Shown here piece by piece: positions 8,181 to 15,203 of a stretch of DNA of 64,000 nt. The stretch spans positions 3,162,001 through 3,226,000 of the forward strand of contig JAWKZW010000001.1 in assembly GCA_041395725.1 (NCBI GenBank), given 5' to 3'. The DNA comes from Gammaproteobacteria bacterium. Its GTDB lineage: Bacteria; Pseudomonadota; Gammaproteobacteria; Pseudomonadales; Pseudohongiellaceae. Position numbers and translations under genes: made by a program. The notes below the pieces were generated by a model. The model did no database searches. It was not told the origin of the DNA and worked only from the letters and a program-made list of their open reading frames with translations. Position 1 is the stretch's first letter; each line of letters opens with the position of its first letter.

Positions 8181-9050
8181 ATGGCTCTGGATGAAATGAA
8201 AGTATCGATAGTGATTCCGGCCAAGAACGAGGCACAGAATCTGGCACTGCTGCTGCCAAACCTCAAGGCAACGGGTGATTTTTTTGAATGCATCGTTGTC
8301 GATGATGGCTCCAGCGATGACACCGTCAAGGTGTGTGAAGAGCACGGTGTCCTGGTCATATCGAATCCCTACAGCAAGGGAAATGGGGCGGCGATCAAAA
8401 CAGGCGCTAAGGCGGCCAGGGGCGATGTTATCGTCTTCCTGGACGGCGATGGACAGCATCGCCCGGAAGATATCAGGCTTCTGTTAGCCAAACTCGATGA
8501 AGGTTACGATATGGTGATAGGTGCCCGCGGACGCAAATCCCAGGCCGACTCCTATCGGGCTATGGGTAATGGTGTTTATAACCGGCTCGCCAGCTGGATG
8601 ACGGGACAGAAGGTGGATGATCTGACCTCTGGCTTTCGTGCCGTGCGTGCGGACAAGTTTCGCGAGTTTCTGTATTTGCTCCCGAACGGGTTTTCTTATC
8701 CGACTACCAGTACCATGGCGTTTTTCCGCTCCGGTTATTCGATCGGTTATGTGCCGATAGAAACATTGCCCCGCCTTGGTGACAGTCACATACATCTGCT
8801 CAAGGACGGCATTCGATTCCTGATCATAATATTTAAAGTCGGGACCCTGTATTCTCCGTTAAAAATATTCTTCCCGGTTTCCGCGGGTTTCTTCTTTACC
8901 GGGTTTTGTTACTACCTGTACACGTTCTTTACCGAGGGTAGATTCACCAACATGAGCGCGGTGCTGTTCATGACCGCTGTGCTGGTTTTTCTCATAGGCC
9001 TTGTGTCAGAGCAGGTGACTACCCTTATGTACAAGGGGAGCGACCACTAG
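8181..9050 (+). CDS. GT2 family glycosyltransferase, polyprenyl-phosphate sugar synthase-like
   Basis: The N-terminal GT-A domain carries VSIVIPAKNEAQN, the nucleotide-binding VVDDGSSDDT and the metal-binding FLDGDGQHRPEDI (about residue 95), as in dolichyl/polyprenyl-phosphate mannose or glucose synthases. Two hydrophobic helices near residues 230-250 and 262-282 anchor the C-terminus. 289 residues; a GGAGAG site precedes the ATG. Translationally close to the upstream GT-C gene, it probably makes the lipid-linked sugar that the GT-C enzyme uses. The sugar cannot be deduced. Confidence 0.88.
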   Translation: MALDEMKVSIVIPAKNEAQNLALLLPNLKATGDFFECIVVDDGSSDDTVKVCEEHGVLVISNPYSKGNGAAIKTGAKAARGDVIVFLDGDGQHRPEDIRLLLAKLDEGYDMVIGARGRKSQADSYRAMGNGVYNRLASWMTGQKVDDLTSGFRAVRADKFREFLYLLPNGFSYPTTSTMAFFRSGYSIGYVPIETLPRLGDSHIHLLKDGIRFLIIIFKVGTLYSPLKIFFPVSAGFFFTGFCYYLYTFFTEGRFTNMSAVLFMTAVLVFLIGLVSEQVTTLMYKGSDH

Positions 9051-9063
9051 CCTGGTCCTGTTG

Positions 9064-9107
9064 CCCGGGATAAAGCGCTTATTTTTCCCGATAGCTGGTA
9101 TCCCGGG
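9064..9107 (+). terminator. Inverted repeat after the glycosyltransferase pair
   Basis: CCCGGGATA (9064-9072) and TATCCCGGG (9099-9107) are exact reverse complements 26 bases apart, starting 13 bases after the GT2 stop codon. A possible transcription end; there is no T-run. Confidence 0.45.
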
Positions 9108-9394
9108 ACTCGACGGTGAGTGAATATTCAGCCGGCATTCACTATTGAACCTGTAGACTGCCCCCTAATGTTTCAATTAACTGCCTGAAATAAAGGGGAA
9201 AACTATCTGTAACAAAGTGTGTGAAGGCGCGGGGCTGACTTGATTAGCTCGCAGATGTGGTTTAAGGTTATTGGCCTCAAAAATGCCATGCTGGTCCATG
9301 CACGTGAGGCTTACGTACTGAATTCTTAAAGCGCAGAGACCAACCTTTAGGGATCCTGGTGATCCGCTGATACAGGCAGGAAGGTGATCCGGCA

Positions 9395-9448
9395 GTAGAG
9401 GTGGTGAGGTGGTAAGGTGGTAGAGATGGTAGAGATGGTAGAAAAGGT
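9395..9448 (+). repeat. Purine-rich imperfect tandem repeat (GTAGAGATG type)
   Basis: Six successive units of 8-9 bases: GTAGAGGTG, GTGAGGTG, GTAAGGTG, GTAGAGATG, GTAGAGATG, GTAGAAAAG. The plus strand of this stretch contains no cytosine. Intergenic, about 200 bases upstream of the cytochrome c gene. Confidence 0.75.
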
Positions 9449-9651
9449 CACACTGAACTTCTGGGAATCCGAAGGGCGGGGAACAGGTTAAGGTTATTAA
9501 TAGAGAAGCAGGTGATTGAACGGACTCCAGCGGTTAAATCACCAAACGAACGCTGAATGAGTCGATTATCGAAACGTTTCAGGAACCGAGTTAAGTTGTG
9601 AGTATGAACCAGTATTGAGGGGAGACAAGCCCTCTGCTTAAGGAGTAGGAA

Positions 9652-10047
9652 ATGAACAGATCAATCACACGAGTTTTGGGCATGATGGCCGTAACTTCGA
9701 GTCTGGTGAGCGGGCCGTTAGCGTTCGCCGAAGGCAAGACGCTCAAGGACGGTGTGTACACTGAAGCGCAGGCCAAGGCAGGGGCAATGGTCTATGATTC
9801 CAACTGTAAGACTTGCCATGATATGAAGTTTTACGAGAACACCCTGCGATCCTGGAATTCACAACCGCTGGTTTACCTGTGGGAGACTATCATGGGGACC
9901 ATGCCGGCAGATAACCCGGGTTCCATGATGTTTGAGGAATACACAGACGTGCTGGCGTACATTCTCTCAGAGACTGGTTTTCCAGCCGGCGACACACCTC
10001 TCAATCCGGACGATGGCATGGATGCGATAAGCATCGTAAGGCCGTAA
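9652..10047 (+). CDS. Periplasmic monohaem c-type cytochrome
   Basis: Small electron carrier of 131 residues. The signal peptide covers about residues 1-25, ending near LAFAEG. One haem-binding motif, CKTCH, lies near residue 53. The C-terminal part with MPADNPGSM and the following EYTDVLAYILS helix resembles class I cytochromes, in which a Met supplies the second axial ligand. AGGAGTAGG lies just before the ATG. It stands alone, followed by a strong terminator, with no oxidase or dehydrogenase beside it, so its redox partners are unknown. Confidence 0.9.
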   Translation: MNRSITRVLGMMAVTSSLVSGPLAFAEGKTLKDGVYTEAQAKAGAMVYDSNCKTCHDMKFYENTLRSWNSQPLVYLWETIMGTMPADNPGSMMFEEYTDVLAYILSETGFPAGDTPLNPDDGMDAISIVRP

Positions 10048-10074
10048 GTATTCAGGATCAATGGTAGTAATAAG

Positions 10075-10102
10075 CGGGCGCCACAGGCGCCCGTTTTTTT
10101 TT
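10075..10102 (+). terminator. Rho-independent terminator of the cytochrome c gene
   Basis: CGGGCGCC-ACA-GGCGCCCG hairpin followed directly by nine T residues, 27 bases after the stop codon. Confidence 0.95.
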
Positions 10103-10197
10103 GATCCAGTCATTCGCTCATCTAATGAGGTCAGGAAATTTCCTGTCAGCGTGGCCGTGCTGGGCCAGCAGTTTAATTGCTGCCTGGGCGCAGTCAC

Positions 10198-10899
10198 CTA
10201 CTCCGGTAGTTCAGAACACTCGCGCAATATCCGTGCGATGGCATTGTTGTCCCGGGTCTCCAACTGCAGATCGTATTTCTCTGCTATAGCTTCCCAGGCA
10301 CTGGCATATTGGCAATGGTATTCTTCCCGGGGCGGCAGGTAGCGGTCCGGACCGCGATCATTTTTCCTGCGGATTTCCCGTTTCTCCACCAGCATCAGAT
10401 TCAGGGGATCGTTAGCGAATTGGAGTTTCTTGCCGGGCGGCCATTGATCACCGCCGTGGGTTTGGGCGTACAAACGCGGGATAATATGGTCCAGGTCGAT
10501 TTGAGTGGCTACTGTGAAAGTCTTGCCAGTGTATTCGTCGAACCATTCACCGGTCCTGACTACGCAGTTGCGGGGATTGGTGAAGCGCGGCGTCGCCCGG
10601 GTGGTGAGCACCAGCATCTCCTGCCGGGTTGTCTGGCAATCAGCGTCGAAGTCTTCCTCGAACGACCAGTCGTCTTCGTTAAAGAATTTCTCTCTGTCCC
10701 GGTAGTCAGTAAAAAAGCTGTCCCGGCTCCCCCGATTAAAGGTATCGGGGGATTCGCAGCTGGGCATATGGCAGTGATACGAACTGCCCATGTAATGCCC
10801 GCCGTTAAGGTCGAGGTTGCCGGGGTGAGCGTTTGTGTGCAAGGCTGCAGATCCCAGCACAAAGAAAAGAATCATACAACCAGTAGAGCGTCCAGTCAT
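10198..10899 (-). CDS. Secreted HNH-family nuclease (DUF1524/GmrSD C-terminal-like fold)
   Basis: The 233-residue product starts with a signal peptide (about 1-24, ending TNAHPG). The catalytic HNH core appears as IDLDHIIPR, then FANDPLNLMLV and RKNDRGPDRYLPP, matching the DHxxP, N and N/H positions of the family. A histidine/cysteine-rich segment near the N-terminus (GGHYMGSSYHCHMPSC) looks like the YHYH-type module found on secreted nucleases. Probable role: extracellular or periplasmic DNA degradation, for nutrition or DNA processing. It points toward the preceding gene and has no evident operon partner. The nuclease family is well supported; its biological role is inference. Confidence 0.85.
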   Translation of the reverse strand: MTGRSTGCMILFFVLGSAALHTNAHPGNLDLNGGHYMGSSYHCHMPSCESPDTFNRGSRDSFFTDYRDREKFFNEDDWSFEEDFDADCQTTRQEMLVLTTRATPRFTNPRNCVVRTGEWFDEYTGKTFTVATQIDLDHIIPRLYAQTHGGDQWPPGKKLQFANDPLNLMLVEKREIRRKNDRGPDRYLPPREEYHCQYASAWEAIAEKYDLQLETRDNNAIARILRECSELPE

Positions 10900-10954
10900 G
10901 GGGGCACCTCATAGCGATTTCTAAGTCCGGGCCAGGATTGAGGCCGGGTTCGGG

Positions 10955-11788
10955 TCAATCAAAGCGCATTGACAGGTCAGTGGCTCGACAGTTTTTAGTC
11001 AAGGCGCCAACCGAGATGAAATCGACTCCTGTTTCAGCGATTTCGACCAGTGTTTCGTCATCAATGCCGCCAGATGCCTCGAGTTTAACCCGGCCGGCAT
11101 TTACTTTCACTGCCTGGCGCATCTCTGCGATGGCAAAATTATCCAGCATGACCGTGTCCGCGCCCGCAGCAATCGCCTGGTGCAGCTGGTCAAGTGATTC
11201 GACTTCGATCTCAACCTGCTTGTCTGGATCCAGATTTCTGGCTGCCGCAATCGCTAGCGCGATCGTGCCACAGGCGGTGATATGATTTTCCTTGATCAGG
11301 AAAGCATCATAAAGGCCCATGCGATGATTAGAGCATCCCCCGACGCGAACGGCATACTTCTGAGCACTGCGTAAACCGGGCAGTGTTTTTCGAGTATCCA
11401 GCAAGGTAACGTGGGTATGAGCGACCAGACTTCGAAGTCGGCGGGCAAAGGTTGCTGTGCCCGACAGAGTCTGCAGAAAATTCAGTATGCTGCGCTCGGC
11501 ACTGAGGAGGCTTCTGGCCGGGCCGGCGAATTGTGCTACTGTCTCACCGATTGCCAGGCTGTCACCGTCCCTGGCGTACCAGTCTACCCGGATCGCTGGG
11601 TCCAGCTGGGAGATAACCTCCACTGCCCAGGGAACCCCGCATAAAATGGCTGCCTCCCGGGTGATCAGCTTTGCCTTGGCCTGTTTTTCCGACGGTATCA
11701 GCGCGGCAGTGATGTCACCGCTACCAATATCTTCCCGCAGCGCCCGTGCAACAGTCGTGGAAATATCATCGGGGAGAGTAAGCTGCAT
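10955..11788 (-). CDS. nadC: Nicotinate-nucleotide pyrophosphorylase (quinolinate phosphoribosyltransferase)
   Basis: Converts quinolinate and PRPP to nicotinate mononucleotide, CO2 and pyrophosphate in de novo NAD synthesis. Conserved features are ALREDIGSGDIT near the N-terminus, the RKTLPGLR substrate-binding stretch, the GGCSNHRMGLYDAFLIKENH active-site segment, and the barrel strands ending LEASGGI and DFISVGALTKN. 277 residues from the ATG at 11788, the usual length; the frame remains open 22 codons further but into the upstream gene. It follows the retropepsin gene by 10 bases and is probably co-transcribed with it. nadC beside pil genes and ampD matches Pseudomonas. Confidence 0.97.
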   Translation of the reverse strand: MQLTLPDDISTTVARALREDIGSGDITAALIPSEKQAKAKLITREAAILCGVPWAVEVISQLDPAIRVDWYARDGDSLAIGETVAQFAGPARSLLSAERSILNFLQTLSGTATFARRLRSLVAHTHVTLLDTRKTLPGLRSAQKYAVRVGGCSNHRMGLYDAFLIKENHITACGTIALAIAAARNLDPDKQVEIEVESLDQLHQAIAAGADTVMLDNFAIAEMRQAVKVNAGRVKLEASGGIDDETLVEIAETGVDFISVGALTKNCRATDLSMRFD

Positions 11789-11798
11789 GAGATTCGAT

Positions 11799-12338
11799 TT
11801 AATAGACCGGATATTGGCGCAGAGTAAGTGACTGCCCTTGCTGGCTGAACTCAATCTGCCTCAGCGCGCTCATGCCGAGTAATATCGTTTCACCGGGCAT
11901 GTTGGGTACGATGCTCGCGTCGATATCCAGCAGCGTGATCTGCCCCAGTTGCAACTCATCGATCTGCGTGTCGTAAACCACCGTGGCACCATTGGCGGTG
12001 GCCGCCCGGCCCGCGTACCCCTGGGACAGACCTGACGCTCTGGCCAGTTCCATCGGAATAGCCACATCCGTCGCACCGGTATCAAGCAGGAACTGGACAG
12101 GCGTGCCATTGATGGACCCGCTGGTTACGTAGTGGCCCTGGCGGTTCTGCTGCAGCACGACTTCCCGAACCCCATTGGTGTCGATACGGCTGGCGGGATT
12201 GCTGTTGGGATTAACCTGGCGCTCCAGTATCCCGTTAAAAAACAGCGTCATGAATCCCAGGGCCAGAACACAGGCGGCAACCATCATACCCCGGCCCATA
12301 GTTCTGGTTGTCTTATGTGGTTGTTGGCTGTTTTGCAT
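11799..12338 (-). CDS. Membrane-anchored retropepsin-like aspartic protease (TIGR02281 type)
   Basis: A single membrane helix (about residues 14-34) is followed by a one-domain aspartic protease fold. The active-site triplet is seen in FLLDTGATDVAIP, and the second conserved stretch is ETILLGMSALRQIEF. 179 residues. Such clan-AA proteins are common in proteobacteria; their substrates are mostly unknown. The protease domain should face the periplasm. Encoded just upstream of nadC in the same direction. The family call is good; function beyond probable peptidase activity is not established. Confidence 0.88.
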   Translation of the reverse strand: MQNSQQPHKTTRTMGRGMMVAACVLALGFMTLFFNGILERQVNPNSNPASRIDTNGVREVVLQQNRQGHYVTSGSINGTPVQFLLDTGATDVAIPMELARASGLSQGYAGRAATANGATVVYDTQIDELQLGQITLLDIDASIVPNMPGETILLGMSALRQIEFSQQGQSLTLRQYPVY

Positions 12339-12396
12339 GCCTGCTCACAAGTGTGAATCAAGTAGCGGATTATCCCCAACCCCGCGGCAATAATAA

Positions 12397-12414
12397 AGAA
12401 ACCTCTGATTAATT
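12397..12414 (-). repeat. Dispersed motif copy B (TTAATCAGAGGTTTCTT)
   Basis: Minus-strand copy of the dispersed motif in the divergent region between the retropepsin and DUF1631 genes. It differs from copy A mainly at the 3' end. Confidence 0.5.
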
Positions 12415-12499
12415 ACCGGGGGGATAGTGTGAACTGATTCAACAACACCGTTCAGCAGTAATGTTATAAATCATATACGGCTCCCAAGACCTTGATATT

Positions 12500-14155
12500 A
12501 TGAATAAACGCACACCAAGCGCGCTCGAAAAGCCTGCTGATTTACAGGATCTCGATACCCTGGAAAAGATTCGCTGGTCGCTCAGGCAGCGCCTCTGTGA
12601 ACACATGCGTCGCCTGAATTCAGACCTGTTTGATGAGCTGGATGATTTTCTTTTCTGCAGCGTGCAGCCTGATGAGCTGTCCGAGGCCAGTCCACAACTC
12701 AAGCTGATCCGGGAGTTTCGCAATAAAAAGCAGCTCTTCGAGGAAAAGTTTCTGGTTTCCATTGATGGTGCATTACAGTCCACCCTGGTGCCGGAGGTGC
12801 AGGATCGGAAGCTGCCTGCCGCCATTGGTGTGGATTCAACTGGCAGTTCGGCCTACGAAAAAATGGAAGCGGATCTTGCGCTGGAGCGCATGCAGCGCAA
12901 GGCGTTCAAGTTCTATGCGTCGCGCATTCGGGAACTGGGCAGCTCCGGTACTGATTCCGAACATGCTGAGGAGAATGGCGAAAACAGGGTGATTCCGGAA
13001 AACAGGGACATCCTCATCAAGAATACGTTGCGTGCACTGGCCTTCGCACAGCCGGTATTCCGGGTGCCGTTGGAAAGCCGCCTGGTTTTTCTCAAGCTGT
13101 TCGAACAGCATTTTCTGTTGAAAATGGACAAACTTTATCAGGATGTCATCAGCATAATAAACAACAAAGACAATCAGAAATTCGTTGAGCGACTTTATGC
13201 TTCCTCGACGTCAATTCACAAACGGCGCTCCAGAAGCCAGCTGGTGGAAAATCGCCAGGGTGCCCAAGGTAGTCGCAGTCGGGAACTCTTCCCGGTATCA
13301 AATCTCATCAGCGCCAGAATTGAAGGCATGCTGGACGAGTGGTGTAAGAACCCCAAGCTACCGGAGTTTGTTGTAACAATGCTGCGCCAGGACTGGCAGA
13401 ACGTGCTATTTCTCCTGGGCTTGAATAAAGGTGTAGAAGCGCAGGAATGGCATGAAGCCAGACAGGCTATCGACAGGCTGGTGCAACTGTTGTCGGGTGA
13501 AACAGCGACCCAGAAACCTGCCGGCGACAGTGAGAAAGAGTGGACTGTCACCCAGGTCCAGGCACTGTTGCGGCAGGGCTTTGATTTTGTGCATAAGGAT
13601 GCCGCGGATCAGGAAGCATTTTTTAACGCCCTGGGAGAGCGCCTCAATGTTGCTGGCAGACGTGCCGGGGACGCTGCCGCAGCGGGCAGCTCCCAACCGT
13701 CAGCTAACGCTGGCAGGGGTGCATCCAACAACTTTGCTGCTGTCAGTGAAGCTGGCAGGAAAATTCTCGACAGTGCTGACCTGGATGATTTTATAGCGCT
13801 GTTGAGTGATGACCAGGAGCAGGCAATCGCGGAGGTGGAGGAAGAAGCCATTTCCATGGACTACTATCTCACTATGGTGGATTCGATGGCAGACGGCGCA
13901 GCGGCCGAACTCAGACATGCTGACGAAATGGGCAAGTGCCGGATCAGGAAGTCCAACAATATTGAGAACAGTTATCAGGTACTGGATAAAAATGGCCGGG
14001 TGTTGCTGACCCGTGGGCGTGTGGGGCTGGCTGTCTCGCTGCGGGCAGGCGAAATCAGGCTGGAGGGACAGGAGGATTTCAATCCCGCACCCTCGGTCAG
14101 TCCGCCCTCCCTGGACGTTGTCTTAGCGACCCGACAGGCGACGACGATCAATTAG
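12500..14155 (+). CDS. DUF1631 family protein
   Basis: Cytoplasmic protein of 551 residues recognised by its N-terminal ELDDFLF and LREFRNKKQLFEEKF-type stretches and by gene context: the Pseudomonas homologue also sits between nadC and ampD. It is largely helical. The C-terminal 60 residues (CRIRKSNNIENSYQVLDKNGRVLLTRGR) form a small beta domain. Most DUF1631 proteins are longer (about 700 residues or more), so this one is on the short side; no frameshift is evident. Function unknown; older database labels such as thymidine phosphorylase have no support here. Confidence 0.8.
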   Translation: MNKRTPSALEKPADLQDLDTLEKIRWSLRQRLCEHMRRLNSDLFDELDDFLFCSVQPDELSEASPQLKLIREFRNKKQLFEEKFLVSIDGALQSTLVPEVQDRKLPAAIGVDSTGSSAYEKMEADLALERMQRKAFKFYASRIRELGSSGTDSEHAEENGENRVIPENRDILIKNTLRALAFAQPVFRVPLESRLVFLKLFEQHFLLKMDKLYQDVISIINNKDNQKFVERLYASSTSIHKRRSRSQLVENRQGAQGSRSRELFPVSNLISARIEGMLDEWCKNPKLPEFVVTMLRQDWQNVLFLLGLNKGVEAQEWHEARQAIDRLVQLLSGETATQKPAGDSEKEWTVTQVQALLRQGFDFVHKDAADQEAFFNALGERLNVAGRRAGDAAAAGSSQPSANAGRGASNNFAAVSEAGRKILDSADLDDFIALLSDDQEQAIAEVEEEAISMDYYLTMVDSMADGAAAELRHADEMGKCRIRKSNNIENSYQVLDKNGRVLLTRGRVGLAVSLRAGEIRLEGQEDFNPAPSVSPPSLDVVLATRQATTIN

Positions 14156-14237
14156 CAGCCGGTAAATTGATTAATGCCTGCCCGAATGGTTGATGTGGTA
14201 CCATTTTTGGCCAGCTCAACCAAGGCAGGAAACCGGC

Positions 14238-14804
14238 TTGCAATCCCCATCCGCTATACAGGGCCACGTGCTGGTACAGGCACGTCAGATCCCTTCCCCT
14301 AATCAGAGTTCCAGGTCACCGAAAAGTGAAATAAGCCTGCTGGTTATTCACAATATCAGTCTCCCGCCTGGTGAGTTTGGTGGTAATCATGTTGATGAGC
14401 TGTTCTGCAATAGCCTGGATCCTAACTGCCATCCTTACTTTGCCGAGATCGCCCCGTTGCGGGTTTCCGCTCACCTCCTGATCGACCGGGCGGGAGATGT
14501 AACCCAGTATGTGCCGTTTGATCAGAAAGCCTGGCATGCCGGGCAGTCCTGCTTCGAAGGGCGGGAAAATTGCAATGAATTTTCCATCGGCATAGAGCTG
14601 GAGGGCACCGATGAAAGCAGTTTTACCGACGCCCAGTACCAGGCTCTCGCCGAGGTGTCCGGTCTCCTGATGCAACACTATCCGGCCATTACGCCAGAGC
14701 GGATAGTAGGGCATAGCGATATTGCCCCGGGGCGGAAGACCGACCCTGGCGAATGCTTTGACTGGGAACGTTATCTCGCTTCCCTGCCGCCTTCCAGGGG
14801 TTGA
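14238..14804 (+). CDS. ampD: 1,6-anhydro-N-acetylmuramyl-L-alanine amidase AmpD
   Basis: Cytoplasmic zinc amidase that cleaves the stem peptide from anhydro-muropeptides during wall recycling, thereby limiting AmpR-driven beta-lactamase induction. Zinc ligands are visible in LLVIHNISLPPG and in IVGHSDIAPGRKTDPG (His and Asp); the substrate loop KAWHAGQSCFEG is present. I chose the TTG at 14238: a CAGGA site lies about 7 bases upstream and the product is then 188 residues, the usual size, starting before VQARQIPSPN. An ATG at 14193 is also open. It sits downstream of the DUF1631 gene as in Pseudomonas. An AmpG-like permease is encoded at 22287. Confidence 0.95.
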   Translation: MQSPSAIQGHVLVQARQIPSPNQSSRSPKSEISLLVIHNISLPPGEFGGNHVDELFCNSLDPNCHPYFAEIAPLRVSAHLLIDRAGDVTQYVPFDQKAWHAGQSCFEGRENCNEFSIGIELEGTDESSFTDAQYQALAEVSGLLMQHYPAITPERIVGHSDIAPGRKTDPGECFDWERYLASLPPSRG

Positions 14805-15203
14805 CACAGGCGGTTGTGCTCACTGTTGGCAATTCTTTAGGTCGTACAGTTGTAAAACAATAAATCCCCTGCAAGCCAGGCTTTGGGGTTTGTTATTTGT
14901 CGCTTTTTTCAGTTCGAGCCATAGGCATTGATTGGTTTCAGCGCATCTTTCGCTTCACAAGGAATGCATTAACTGTCTGAAATAAATAGAAAAAGAATTC
15001 CCCCTCGTGAGGCTGTTCAGCTCCATCGAATCGTAGTTAAGTCATATAACTTATTAATACTCAATGGGAAAAAGCTGTGACCTGGGATAGACTCCGGGAA
15101 AAATGGATCAATTTTACATGGATCGACGGGGCAAAATTGAGCTAAAATAGCTTCGATCTTCAAATAGGAAAGTATTTACTTTAATAAACTGAGAGCGCAT
15201 TCG
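14805..15203. other. Leader region before aceE
   Basis: 399 bases without a gene. It contains the hairpin at 14862-14893 and a 19-base sequence at 14968-14986 that matches 9176-9194 at 18 of 19 positions. The aceE promoter must lie here, but I see no unambiguous -35/-10 pair and no pdhR gene beside it. Confidence 0.55.
14862..14893 (+). terminator. Possible terminator after ampD
   Basis: AAATCCCC and GGGGTTT flank an inner AAGCC-A-GGCTT stem, and T-rich sequence follows. Imperfect hairpin about 60 bases after the ampD stop codon. Confidence 0.45.

Larger units (their letters stand above)
9051..9651. other. 600-base region without genes before the cytochrome c gene
   Basis: Holds the 9064-9107 inverted repeat, a 19-base sequence at 9176-9194 that recurs with one change before aceE, and the purine-rich repeat at 9395-9448. 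I found no coding frame with family features or good ribosome binding sites. Confidence 0.6.
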
